This document shows, piece after piece, positions 23,881 to 35,239 of a stretch of DNA of 64,000 bases. The notes under the pieces were generated by a model. It was not told where the DNA came from and did no database searches. It saw only the letters and a program-made list of their open reading frames with translations. Both the position numbers and the translations under genes were made by a program. This DNA comes from Stomorhina lunata (Eukaryota > Arthropoda > Insecta > Diptera > Rhiniidae). The stretch covers positions 21,752,701 through 21,816,700 of the forward strand of contig OW121741.1 of the NCBI GenBank assembly GCA_933228675.1, written 5' to 3'. How positions within the stretch are numbered: the first letter of the stretch is position 1; the number at the start of each line of letters is the position of its first letter.

Positions 23881-24400
23881 ATTAATAAAAGTAGTAAATA
23901 TTTTTTCTCAGACTTTATATAATGTTTTATATAGCTTAACCCTTTCTTTCCCGGGGTCAAAGGTCATAATATGGAGTTTTTTTAATTTTCTATAAGAAAA
24001 TGACGGAGTATTAAGAATTTATTATCAAATTTTGTTCAAGATGCAAAAATATATTATTTCGTGTTTTAATGTATTCAAATTTTTGGTTATTTTATAAGCT
24101 CATTTTAGGGTCATATTAGTCTCCATGTCTGTTTAGGGTTAATATATATATATTTTTTTTTTATAAAAAGTCTTAATGTTATTAAAAATGAATATATTTT
24201 AACATTTTGAACAAAATTTGGTAATAAATTCTTAATATTCCTTAATTTTTAAAAAGAAAATGAATAAAAACTCCATATTATGACTTTTGACCCCGGAAAA
24301 GAAAGGGCTAAACTTTTCTAATAAAAAAAAAAAACAAAGCCGTGTATATTATATATAGTCTGAGGAAAAATATTCACTATTATTTTTATTAACGTGGAAT
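23870..24400. repeat. Inverted repeat, arms ~200 bp
   Basis: The left arm holds CTTTCTTTCCCGGGGTCAAA, then CATAATATGGAG and GAATTTATTATCAAATTTTG. The right arm has the complements in reverse order: CAAAATTTGGTAATAAATTC, then CTCCATATTATGAC and GACCCCGGAAAAGAAAG. This is a fold-back structure around a ~100-bp centre, imperfect. Confidence 0.8.
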
Positions 24401-25115
24401 ATTGGCACCATTTACCAAGCATATACACAAATTATTACAAAAAATTCACATTTTCTCAAAATTCTTCGATTTCAAATCGCTAAAACAGCAAAACGCTTAA
24501 AGATATCGATATCATTTTTTTGGATTTTATTCTCTCATTTATTTGTTTTATGATATCGTTAAGAAAATTTATTATTTCTAATATTTGTTAAACAAAATTT
24601 TCAAAAAATTAAAAAATGATTTTTAAAACCGGCCTGAGAAAAAGTCTAATTTTCTAATATGAAAAAAACTAAGTAAATTCGGTTATATTTTAACAAAACT
24701 TGACTAACTAGTACTTATAGGTCATAGATTTGTAAATCAAGTCTTTACTTGGAAATTTATTTATCCTTAAGTAAATTTTTTGGCTGCAAATTCTCAGGCG
24801 TGTCGTCAAGGAGAAGAATTTTCGGGGAAAAATTGCAATAACTCTGAAACTACTTCATGGATTTTTAATGTTGATGACTTAAAATAAAGCTACTTTAGTT
24901 CTCTTTCATATTCTAGTAAATTTTTAAAATAATTTAATTCTAAGTAGTTAAAGTTTAAGCAAAAGCGAAAATACTCCCATTTTTTCCCATACATAAGAGT
25001 TTAACACTTTGTGGGCGGATACGGCAAGTGTTCCCCTTATGCAATTTTGAAAAAAATGAGCAGAGCTTGTTTTTATGTTACATAGAACATTTCTATAGAA
25101 TAAAGTGGTTTCATT
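24180..25115 (+). repeat. Copy 1 of a ~0.9-kb dispersed block
   Basis: Shares an ordered series of matches with 28340-29220: GACTTTTGACC...AGAAAGGG, ATTCACATTTTCTC, CGATTTCAAATC, TTAAAGATATCGA, GGCCTGAGAAAAA, GGTTATATTTTAACAAAACT, GGCGTGTC, TTTTCCCATACA, GCGGATACGGCA. It overlaps the right arm of the 23.87-24.40 kb fold-back. Confidence 0.85.
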
Positions 25116-26480
25116 TTGGCAAAATCTTTATTTTTATATTTTAGTTTTCAAATTAAAATTGAAACATTTTTAAACAAAACTTATTAATTTTATAAAATTA
25201 TGCTTTCAAATAATGAAATAATTTTAAAATTAAGTTATATATTAAAATAAAAAATTTTCCCTAAATTTAAGTTTAAATATATACATACAGACAAATATTC
25301 TGAATCTATTTGATAGCCTAACCCCCAATAAAATTAAAATTTACTTGAAAATTATTAAGTAATTTATATGCCCCTTGATAAACACAAATTCATAAAATTA
25401 ATTTAAATAAATGTAATACATATTTCCTAATTTAGAAATCCCCTTAAAACCCCTACCACTTCCACTAGATTCTAAAAACCCATAACCCAAATATAAGCAA
25501 GCGCCATTTTGTTAATATTTAGCTGTCAAAGCCGGCCGGTGTCATTTGAAAACAAAAAAAAAAACATATTCTAGCCAAAATAAACAAACCCTGAAAAAAA
25601 AAATAGAAAGCTTTTTTTTTTTGCTATTTTCTTGGAGAACTAATGAGGCATAGACCAAAACACCCTTCCACACCCAAAAACCGCATACACTTAAACCAAA
25701 ACTCCCCTCTCTTATACAAAAAAAGGGACCCCCGAAATTTCCCTTTCTATAGTAACACTCAAACTCACTCTATGTTATTTTGTTTGAAGGAAAAACCACT
25801 CAAACTTTTAACTAATATTATTTTGAATGTATATTTCCGCTTTAAAGGAAAGTAGGTTTTTGCCACCCCAATTTTTTCTTTTTAATTTTCTTACTCATCC
25901 CTTATTTCATTCATGAAAATTTTCAAAATAAACTGCGTAATTTTCTTTTTTGTAAAGGGCTTTTTACAGCCCTTTTTCCTCAAAAGTAAAAAAAGTTTGG
26001 AAAACTGCATATTAACATATTAAAATAATTTTATACCCTGGAAAATTTTCGAAATTTTTTTGTGGACAATTTAAACGTTGCCTAGTTAGGTCGTTAATAT
26101 TGTTAGGAAAACTCCAGTTTTTTTCAAGGGTTGGGATTTTCCTTGAGGTTTTTACGAAATTTACTTTTATTCTAGGGGTGTTTGTGTTTTTCAAATGCAG
26201 TTTTTCCACTTTGCAATCTTTTTTCATCATGTCATACATAGTTATTTTTCTTTTTGTTCTTAGAAAAGAAAAGTTGACTTTATTTGTTTCAAAGTTACAT
26301 ATATTTCCTAAATATTAGAATTCATAAGTCTTTTAATGATTAACCTGACAGGGTTTCTTAGGGGTGGGAAGGTTTTGAAAGTTTTTTTATAATTAAAAAA
26401 ATATGAATTTTAAGGGACTCATATAATTGGAATCAATAAAAAAGGTCATATAACTCCAAAAGATCATGCAAATTAAAAAC
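25116..26480. other. AT-rich intergenic stretch
   Basis: Homopolymer-rich. An ORF of 70 codons at 25643 and overlapping frames at 26012-26318 show no recognisable domain. No gene is supported. Confidence 0.45.
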
Positions 26481-26486
26481 TTTTTT

Positions 26487-28190
26487 ATGTGTGTGAAGTT
26501 AAATTTGGAATTTTAAACCCTAGACACAAACCGATGTTTTTAACAGAGCTCTGTTATGTAGTTAACATAGCTCTGTTAAGAACCAAAAATAAGGGGAATA
26601 CCCAAGGAATTCGAATTATTAGTGAACCAGTCAACGTGAGCGGACAAATAGGGTTTCAAATTGTAGGCGAGGATGTTATCTATGGATGCCCATAGTCAGA
26701 ATCTATAACAGAGCGAGTTGGTGGGCGCTGTTAACAGTTTTCCAAAATATCAAATGTGAGATTATGCTAAGGGAGGATTGCAAATTCACAGGAAACAAGA
26801 CAACGTGGGCGGACAAACGTGGTATCCGGTTGTAGCTAAGGATGTTTCCTATGAGCACCTCTAGTCAGAACCTTTAACAGAGCGACTTATTAGTAGAGTT
26901 ATTAGTAGCTTTTCAAAAATTTCATATGTGGGATTATGTTAAGGCAGGATTCCAGATTCCTTGGAAACCAAACAACGTGGGCGGACAAATGAGGTACTCA
27001 GACTATTGATTCTCATGAAAAACATCTTAAACAAATCCCCCTGGGAATCTGGAATCCTTCCTTAACATAATCTCACATATGAAATTTTTGACAAATCTCA
27101 GTAACTTCTAACAATTCGCTCTATTAGATATTCAGACTATAGATTCTCTTGAAAAACATCCTCAGCTACCCCCGATATCTCATTTATTACCCCACGTTAC
27201 CTTGTTTCCTGGGAATCTGGAATCCTCCCTTAACATAATCTGACATATGAAATTTTTGAAAAATGTCATTAACTCCTACCAACAAGCTCTGTTAGATATT
27301 CTTACTATGGATCCTCATAGAAGACATTCTCAGCTACTTAACGATACCTCTCTTGTCCGCCCACGTAGCCCTGTTTCCAAGGAATCTGGAATCCTCCCTT
27401 AACATAATCTGACATATGAAATTTTTGAAAAATCTCGATAACTCCTAGCAACTCGTTCTGTTAGAAGTTTTGACTATAAATCATTATAGAAAACTTCTTT
27501 GGCTATAACCTGATATTGCGTTTGTCTACCCATGTTGCCTTGTTTCCTGGGAATCTGCAATCCTCCCTTAACATAATCCCACATATTAAATTTTTCAAAA
27601 ATCTCAGTAACTCCTACCAATTCGCTCTGTTAGATATTCTGACTATGGAATCCCATAGAAAACATTCTCAGCTACTCAATGATAACTCATTTATCCATCC
27701 ACGTTGTCCTGTTTTCTGGAAATCTGTAATCCTCCCTTAATATAATCCTGCTAATAAAATTTTTGAAAAATCTCAATAACTCCTACCAGCTAGCTCTGTT
27801 AGATATTCTCATGGATGCTCATAGAAAAGATTCTCAGCTACTCAACGATATCTTATTTATCAGCCCACGTTGCTTTGTATCCTGGGAATCTGCGATCTTC
27901 CCTTGGCATAATTTCACATTTTATATTTTGGAAAACTGTTAATAGCTCCTACCAACTCACTCTGTTATAGATTCTGACACTGGGTATCCATAGATAACAT
28001 CCTCAGCTACAATCCGATACCCCATTTGTCAGCCCAGGTTGCCTGGTTCACCAGAAATTCGTATTTCTTGTGTAATCCCCTTATCTTCAGTTCTTAACAG
28101 AGCTATGTTAAGTACATAACAGAGCTCTGTAAAAAACATTGGTTTGTGTCTAGGGTTATATATTTCAAATTTAACTTCACACATGCATTT
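26487..28190. mobile_element. Fold-back (long inverted repeat) transposable element
   Basis: The left end, about 26487 (ATGTGTGTGAAGTTAAATTT ... CCCTAGACACAAACC ... AACAGAGCTCTGTTATGTA), is repeated inverted at the right end, about 28080-28190. The inverted homology continues inward through units containing GATTATGxTAAGGxAGGATT on the left and their complements AATCCTCCCTTAACATAATC on the right. The element is about 1.7 kb, has no transposase ORF, and is asymmetric: two to three units point one way and about six the other. Structure resembles Drosophila FB or Galileo-type elements, whose long TIRs contain tandem subrepeats; family membership is inference. Confidence 0.75.
27030..28060. repeat. 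~170-bp subrepeat array within the fold-back element
   Basis: AATCCTCCCTTAACATAATC or a close variant occurs near 27053, 27221, 27391, 27561, 27730 and 27896, a spacing of about 166-170 bp. Each unit also carries ATATGAAATTTTTGAAAAAT, a GCTCTGTTAGATATT block and a CATAGAAAACATTCTCAGC block. Confidence 0.9.
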
Positions 28191-28339
28191 CAAAATCAAG
28201 TTTGAAGTACAGTCTGAAGCTTTTGTTTTCTTTGAATTTTTGAGACGATTTCTCCAAGGAGTTGGTATTCCGGTAGCAAAATGTATTCCATATACATAAG
28301 TATTGATTCTTCCCTTGATTTCACAGAATTTACACACTC

Positions 28340-29220
28340 AGGTATCTTTCTTTTCGTAACAAATTCCTAACATTCCTTCATTTTCCTATATTTAGATAAT
28401 GAAAAAACTCCAATTTTGACCTTTGACCTTGGAGAAGAAAGGGTTAAACTTTTCCAATATTGGAAAAAAAACAATGCCGTGTACATTCACTATTACTTTA
28501 ATTAATGTTGAACATTGGTATAACTAAAAAAGCCTATACTAAAATTATTACAAGAAATTCACATTTTCTCGAAATTCTGCGATTTCAAATCTCAGCTACG
28601 TCGAAACGCTTTAAAGATATCGACCTCGTTCTTTTTGTATTTTATTATCCCAACTTTTTGTTTTATAATACTGGAAAGCAAATTTATTATTTGTAATATT
28701 TGTTCAACAACATTTTCAAAAAATTAAAAAATGATTTTTGAAATTGGCCTGAGAAAAAAAATATAATTTTCTAATATGAAAAAAAAAACCAAGCAAATTT
28801 GGTTATATTTTAACAAAACTCAGCTATTAAGTACTCTACAGAATTGTAAATCATATCTTTTATTTGAAATTTATTTATTCTTAAATAAATTTTTTTGCTG
28901 CATATCCTTAGGCGTGTCTTCGAAGACAAGAATTTTCGGCGAAATATTGCAATAACTTTGAAACTATTTTATGGATTTTAAATTGTGATGACTTTTAATA
29001 AAGCTACTTTAGTTTTCTTTTGTATACCATTAAAATAGTTTAAATATTTTAATTCTTAGTGGTTAAAATTTTGGCAAAACCAAAAATACTCCCATTTTTC
29101 CCATACAAAAAAGTTTGCGGATACGGCACGTATTTCCCTTATGCAATTTTGAACAAAATTTGCACGGTTTGTTTTTATGTTATGTAGAATATTTTTGGGG
29201 GGAGTTACGGTTTAATTTCG
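28340..29220 (+). repeat. Copy 2 of the ~0.9-kb dispersed block
   Basis: Same orientation as copy 1 at 24180-25115, beginning about 150 bp beyond the fold-back element. Divergence is visible but order is preserved. Confidence 0.85.
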
Positions 29221-29735
29221 CACTTTCGTAAAATAAGGTGTACCCTAACACACACAAATTTTTGCCGTAGAAGTTTCGAAATATGTATTTGACTCTTATT
29301 GACCCTAATTTAACAAAATTACATTTTTGGTGGAACAAGATTATACAAGATTCCTTTTAAATGACTTTACAAAGCTTTTTTATCACTCATCTCTCAGACT
29401 ACGTAACTTATTACCATCTTTTGAACCTGATTATTTACATCCTATTTCATCCTATGTAGGCCCTTACCAAGTCATTACGCTTAAGGACAACACCGCAGAG
29501 AAGCTCTTTGCCAAATGTCTCAATTTAAGTATATATTAAATACAATCCTTTAACTTTTTACAAAAAGTACCAATTAGAGTACTTTAGAGTACCATTTAGA
29601 GTTCCCAAGGCTTAGACGAACTATAATAAATCATTTAAGAATTCTTTATCATCAAATTCTACATTGTTTTAAACAACTTTCGATCCTATTCTTAAAATTG
29701 TACTCATTACAATTCTCCTTCTTTTCTCATTCCAG
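29221..29735 (+). other. Upstream of Kr-h1 coding exon 1; ends in a splice acceptor
   Basis: A pyrimidine-rich tract (TTCTCCTTCTTTTCTCATTC) ends in CAG at 29733-29735, so the start exon is not the first exon. The 5' UTR exon(s) and promoter of Kr-h1 lie further upstream and were not located. A 70-codon frame at 29327 has no recognised domain. Confidence 0.65.
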
Positions 29736-29752
29736 ATTCACCATCAAACACA

Positions 29753-30475
29753 ATGGTCTATTATCAATCCACACCGTTAATTATAAAATCGGAACAACCT
29801 AGTCAGGCCCAATTATGTGCGCCACAACAACAGACCCAACAGCAGCAGCAATATGTTGCAAGCAATAACAGTTATATTCTTAATGGCAATATGAATATAG
29901 CAGGAATGCAGCCACAACAGCAACAACATCACCAACAACAAATGTCACACAACATTAACAACACAAGTATTACAACAACAAATCAACAGCAACAACAACA
30001 ATATTTAACAAATATTAAAACAGAATTGTTACCACCGGGTATAACATTATATGCCACCACACAACCTGCAACTCTAACATCAGCCCCCACAACACCGGCG
30101 CCACCAACATCCACAAACAATGTTAGCAGTTCAACACCAACATCCACCACCACCAACACACCCGGCCGCAAGACAAATGCCAATAAGCCACAGTTTAAAT
30201 GTGATCAATGTGGCATGACTTTTGGCAGTAAATCGGCTCATACCTCGCACACAAAGTCACATGCTAAAAATGGCGAAATGGCTATTGGAGGTAATGGTAT
30301 AACAAATAGTGGAGGAAGTTCTCCTTCATCGGGAGTGGAGGTAAATGAGGCTGGCATGCCTTTGGGTATACCAAAGACCCCTCAAATTAAGGCCAATACA
30401 AATGCAGCCACAAACGGTGGTGATCCCTATCAGTGTAATGTGTGTCAAAAGACATTTGCTGTACCCGCAAGACTG
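29753..30475 (+). CDS. Kr-h1: Kr-h1 coding exon 1 (residues 1-241)
   Basis: Acceptor CAG at 29733-29735; ATG at 29753 in context CACAATGG; donor GTAAGC at 30476. It ends in phase 0 after VPARL, in the middle of finger 2. It encodes the Gln-, Thr- and Pro-rich N-terminus, an IKTE motif at about residues 88-91, finger 1 (CDQCGMTFGSKSAHTSHTKSH) and the knuckle half of finger 2. Confidence 0.95.
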
Positions 30476-33400
30476 GTAAGCTTTAAGAAAAATGGTTCAT
30501 TTTCAAGATTATATAACCTTTCTTTATTTTCCTTTTCCTCCAGATTCGTCATTATCGCACTCATACTGGCGAAAGACCCTTCGAATGTGAATTCTGTCAC
30601 AAGCTCTTCAGTGTCAAAGAGAATCTTCAAGTCCATCGTCGCATACACACCAAAGAACGTCCCTATAAGTGTGAGGTGTGCGGTCGTGCCTTTGAACATT
30701 CGGGAAAGCTGCATCGTCACATGCGCATACACACCGGCGAACGACCCCACAAATGTTCGGTTTGCGATAAAACCTTCATACAATCGGGTCAATTAGTCAT
30801 ACACATGCGCACTCATACCGGAGAAAAACCCTATAAATGTCCCGTAGAGGGTTGTGGTAAAGGTTTTACCTGTTCCAAACAATTAAAAGTGCACTCACGT
30901 ACTCACACGGGCGAGAAGCCCTATCATTGCGATATTTGCTTCCGTGACTTTGGCTATAATCATGTTTTGAAACTACATCGGGTCCAGCATTATGGTTCAA
31001 AGTGTTACAAGTGCACAATATGCGATGAAACGTTTAAGAGTAAGAAAGAAATGGAGGCTCACATTAAGGGTCATGCCAATGAAATGCCCGATGATGAGGA
31101 GGAAGCCACTGCCAGTAATGGTAATGGTGTGGCCTCATCTGTTTCTACCACCTCGGGAGCTGAAACCATTTCCGGGCCTAACTCACCACAATCGCCTAGC
31201 TCCAGCATTGGTACCACCGCCACCAGCTTAGCAAAGGTGCGTAAGCCTAGAAAAGAAAAACTCAGCACCAGCAGCAGTACAGCATCGGTGGGACCTTTAA
31301 GTCCTAGATCTCCCGGTTCGCCCATATCCTCTTCAATGTCGCCCTCTTCCTCTTACAACTCAGGCTCCAGAATGTCGGCGGCTTCTCCCACCTCCTCGGT
31401 GGCCTCTCCTACAATGTCTTTAAGTCTAGAGGCTGATCATCACAGTCGTGACAGTGGCGTGGCCAGTGGTTCTATACCTTGCAATACCAATCGACAATTG
31501 GCGGCCGTGTCACTAGTAGATCTCAGTCATCAGGGAGGATTCCCCACATCCGATGAAATGCCCACGGATTTAAGTGTTTCGCAACATCATCTGGTCAGTG
31601 AGGAACAGCAACAAACACACAACAATCATCCAGTAACACCAGCTCATCTTGGCTATCATTATGAAACAGCTTCTTCACCTCAGCATCATCTTCAGCAGCA
31701 GCATCAGCAACAACACCATCAACCACAACAACCATCACAACAACAACAGCAGTATCATTACTTAAATGCTCCCATAAGTCCATCATCACATGCCAACGAA
31801 ATCCATCAAGCCAGTCTAATAACGCCTCAGCAACAGCAGCAACAAACTCCAACTCAACATCATCCCGTACGTTATGAACAACAACCCACTATTAATCCTG
31901 CTCTTTTAGAAGCGGCCACCATAGCCAGTCGTCGTGAGGACGATGTACAACAGGCCGCCATACAGATTATGCAATTACATCAACATTCTCAGCAAAAATC
32001 GAATAGTAATCAAATTTACAATAATATGCATCACAAATCCCTGATCAGTAGACCCGATCACGAAAATGAACATCACCCCGATGTGGTCAAGTCTTTGGTT
32101 ATGAATAATTTAACGGATAATTTTATAGAGAATTATAAGCGCGATGATCTGAACCGACATGTGGGTGGTTTGACGAAGGGCTATGCACCAGTGCCGAAAT
32201 TTGAGTGAGTATTATTTGTATGCCTATATTTTCTGGAAGGAATTTTTAGGTTCCGGAAAGAAATTTCATATCAGTAACTTTATCAGAATGACTAGTGTTA
32301 GATCCAATGAACTTTAGATTCTAGTAGGAGTTACAATGAACAGAACTACTACTACGGAACTCTTGAGATCCTACTTCTGCTGGATCTAGTACCCTGGAAC
32401 TTTAATGAAGAATCAACTCGTAGCTCTGGATTATGTAAACCAATGCCGAGTTCTAGGTCTTAATTTTCGTTTTCCGCAAGGCAGAATATTCAGAGCTAGT
32501 TCAATGAAACTTATAAAAATCTGCTTTTGTTTCTTTGGAACTGAAATGTAAAATCAATTTCGAGATCTATTTCCAAGATCGAAAATATCGGAGCCTTTTA
32601 TAGTTTGAAACATTTCAGAACCTAATGCAAAGCTTCTTCTTCTTCTGTTATACTTGACTCCCAGTGGAGCATAGGGCCTCAGGATAGAATGTTCTCGCAT
32701 AGATTAGCACCTGCAAAACCCTTGTGCCAGCTGCCGTAGCAGTGTGACTTTTAGCATGATTACCCTCTGTAAAGTTGTTTATTTCCATGCTTAAAACATC
32801 GTAAGTGCTAAGTCGATGGGTGATGAGTCCAAAGACACGAGGCATCTTCGTATAGCGAGCCGCTGAATCCGAGATAGACGCCAGCTTGCAGCCTCTAACT
32901 AACATGTTGAACAGACGCTGCAGTTTTCTACTTTACCAAGTACAACTATCTTAGACCCATAGACCAAATGCTTTAGAATGGCTCTAAGATAACTCCCTCT
33001 CATATTAGCCCCGACCTATAATCCCACAGGAGTTGTTTACCGCGTCTTCATCTAGGTTGCTCAGCTTACCAGGATATATTGAAATGCTTCCAAAAACTGT
33101 TTTGGATCTCAAATTTCTTAAAGTATATTCGCAGGAAGGAAAGGAAAGAGCTCAAATATTGATATGATTCCAAAAACTGTTTCGAATCCCAAATTTAAAA
33201 CTTTTTCTGGGCTCTAGTTCTAAAAGTATTTTTGAATGGTATTCGGAAAGAAAAGAGCTCAAATATTGAAAGAGCTCAAAAAAAGTTTTGGAGCTCAAAT
33301 TTGATACTCAGTCTGGGTCTAGTTCTAAAAGTATTTTCGAAGGGTCTGCAAAAAGGAAAGAGCTCAAATATTCAAATAGTTCCAAAAAACTGTTTTGGAT

Positions 33401-35239
33401 CTCAAATTCGAAACTTATTCTTTTCAATGGTCTTCGGAGAGGAAAGAGTTCAAATGTTGATATAATTCCAAAAACTGTTTTAGATCCCAAATTTAAAACT
33501 TATTCTGGGCCCTAGCTCTAAAAGTGTTTCTGCATGGCATCCGGAAAGGAAAGAGCTTAAATATTAAAATAATTCCAAATTTCCAAACTGTTTCGGATCC
33601 CAAATTTTAAACTTATTCTGGGATCTACTTCATAAACTTATTTTTTAATGGTTTTCGGAGAGAAAAGATCTTGATATTAGAATCTCCAATATTACTGGTT
33701 CCAATTGAATGATTTTGGAATAAGTTCCACAATACTGCTTCCAAATGTGTAGAACTAATTCCAAGATTTTTGATCTGAGTTTACAAATTACGGTTAACTT
33801 TTGGATGAGAACAAATCTTGTCGTTTTTTGAGGTGCTGAACTCAAATCATTGTTTCGTTTTTCAAAATTGGTTCTAGTTTGTGAGCCAGCGCATGTTGGC
33901 AGCACTGCGCTATCCTAACGATAGTTAGCTGTTGTTATTTAAACGAACAGAAGCCGACAGAAACTTCACTTTGCAAAATGTTTAAAGCCCAATGAAGCAT
34001 CAGCCTGGGTATAATTTCAAGATGTTGTTCGCAACTTTCTCGAGATTTGTAGTTAATCCCCGGATCTCAGGCAAATAATCGTCAGTTTGCTACAAGATTG
34101 GAGCTCGAATGTCTCTCAAAATACATTCTCTGTATTCCCAACTCGAATTTTTCCCCCAAAACTTGGATGATACAAGTGACGAGCGAGAAGACCGACTACA
34201 CCAAGATTTAGCGATACCAAGGATTTTGGGACCAGGGCATAATGAGCGACTTCTGTTAGACTTTAACGCGTGAAACACCAAACAGTTCAAGCGACTCAGT
34301 TGACTCCTCTTCAGTTCTAATTTAAAACTTTTTAATGTATAAAATAGAGATTAATCATCAAATATTGTAAAAAATGGGTTTATTTAATACCTCGAAAACT
34401 AAAACCAATATAATAAAACGGAGTACTGATTCGGATTCGAGAACCTCAGAAACAGCTTTTGGTTGCTTAGATACGAAACCGTGTATACTTGTGTAATGAG
34501 AGATAATGGTTCAAATATTAGTCAAAAATTTAAAAAAATGGTTTTATTTAATATCTCGAAAACTAGAACCCATATAATAAAACGAAGTACAGTTTCGGAT
34601 TCGGTGTCCAAAGAACCTTGGAAACAGCTTTTGGTTGCTTAGATACAAACATCGTGTATACTTGTGTTATAAGAGATAAAGGTTCAAATATTAGTCCAGT
34701 AGAATGGCTTTAGGACTAATTGCTCGAAACTCGTATAGATCTAATTCTACTGAAATTAATTGTCAGTTATGGACTCTGGTACGGTGTATGACAACAAGAA
34801 TTCCTATTACTGGTGATAGGAAAACAGATACTGTTCCCTTCGCTGCTCTAGTTTTATAAGTAGTTTAAAATAAATGCAATTTCGATCAGTTTAAGAACTA
34901 GTAATTTTCTTGAGTTCCACAATTTTTGACTCATATTAATGACCCTTTTTTCTGTTTATTTCATTTTACAGGTCCTCCTTGCATGATAATGAAATCATCT
35001 TGCGTCAAGTGGAGGCGGCAATAGCTCCTCTAAGATCTTCCACAGAATCGCCAGACAGATCATCATCGCCCGAAAGTGAAATGATGCTAATGGCCGATCG
35101 TGATGTTATGACTTTGCCGCTACGCAAGCGCAAACTTTATATGAATGATTGCGGCGAAACGGCAGAACATGAGGCCACTAACGGAGGCAATAAGGTAATG
35201 CGTCACAGTTCGGTAATACAGTTTGCCAAAGCCTCGTAG
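29753..35239 (+). CDS. Kr-h1: Krüppel homolog 1, C2H2 zinc-finger transcription factor
   Basis: Join 29753-30475, 30544-32204, 34972-35239: 2652 nt, 883 aa. Kr-h1 is the conserved nuclear effector of juvenile hormone; its expression is induced through Met/Tai and it represses metamorphic genes such as broad and E93 (family knowledge). The start MVYYQSTPLIIKSEQ matches the Drosophila MVYY start as I recall it. Eight C2H2 fingers are at about residues 148-170, 226-248, 254-276, 282-304, 310-332, 338-362, 368-390 and 396-418, with TGERP/TGEKP linkers from finger 2 on. Poly-Q tracts precede finger 1 and recur near residues 620-690. The C-terminal exon carries SSTESPDRSSSPESE and MTLPLRKRK, typical of fly Kr-h1. 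All splice junctions obey GT-AG and preserve frame, with no disabling changes, so it should be functional. Length is close to that of Drosophila Kr-h1. Confidence 0.96.
30544..32204 (+). CDS. Kr-h1: Kr-h1 coding exon 2 (fingers 2-8 and Ser/Gln-rich region)
   Basis: Acceptor CAG at 30541-30543. It begins IRHYRTHTGERP, which completes finger 2 after a 68-bp intron. The donor is GTGAGT at 32205, leaving phase 2 (GA|G). After finger 8 come an acidic patch (DDEEE), long Ser/Thr/Pro-rich segments, EMPTDLSV and several His/Gln runs (CAG/CAA/CAT mixed codons), ending KGYAPVPKFE, a block conserved in Drosophila Kr-h1. Confidence 0.95.
32636..33080 (-). repeat. Dispersed LINE-3'/SINE-like repeat, copy in Kr-h1 intron
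   Basis: Matches 36919-37366 over its length: TTGACTCCCAGTGG, GGGCCTC, TTGTGCCAGCTGCCGTAGCA, TTTCCATGCTTAAAACATC, GTAGCGAGCCGCT, AACTCCCTCTCATATTAGCC, GTTGTTTACCGC and AGGTTGCTCAG in the same order. The GAAGAA tail lies on the left, so the element reads on the - strand. Confidence 0.8.
33085..33655. repeat. Degenerate 80-110-bp tandem array
   Basis: Six units, each with CCAAAAACTGTTTTGGATCTC, split as CCAAAAACTG and TTTTGGATC, then TTCTGGG, CTAGTTCTAAAAGT and GGAAAGAGCTCAAATATT. Anchor positions are about 33091, 33169, 33266, 33382, 33467 and 33576. Confidence 0.85.
34345..34700. repeat. Two ~170-bp tandem copies
   Basis: Both copies contain TTTATTTAATA, CTCGAAAACTA, ATATAATAAAACG, CAGCTTTTGGTTGCTTAGAT, CGTGTATACTTGTGT and GGTTCAAATATTAGTC in order. 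Confidence 0.85.
34972..35239 (+). CDS. Kr-h1: Kr-h1 coding exon 3 (C-terminal 89 residues)
   Basis: Acceptor ACAG at 34968-34971. The junction codon GA|G gives Glu and the frame continues SSLHDNEIILRQVEAAIAP. It ends VIQFAKAS then TAG at 35237-35239. It contains the serine-rich SSTESPDRSSSPES and the basic MTLPLRKRK motif. Confidence 0.94.

Larger units (their letters stand above)
32205..34971 (+). other. Kr-h1 intron 2 (2.77 kb), repeat-filled
   Basis: GTGAGT donor and TTTTACAG acceptor. It holds a LINE-3'-like copy (32636-33080), a ~80-110-bp tandem array (33085-33655) and a ~170-bp tandem pair (34345-34700). The first 430 bp is degenerate with no clear unit. Confidence 0.85.

Noticed and set aside
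29327..29539. 70-codon ORF just upstream of the Kr-h1 start exon
   Set aside because: Not joined to Kr-h1 by splice signals in frame, and no recognisable domain or conserved motif.
30992..31852. ORFs in other frames across Kr-h1 exon 2
   Set aside because: Shadows of the zinc-finger and Gln-rich coding sequence.
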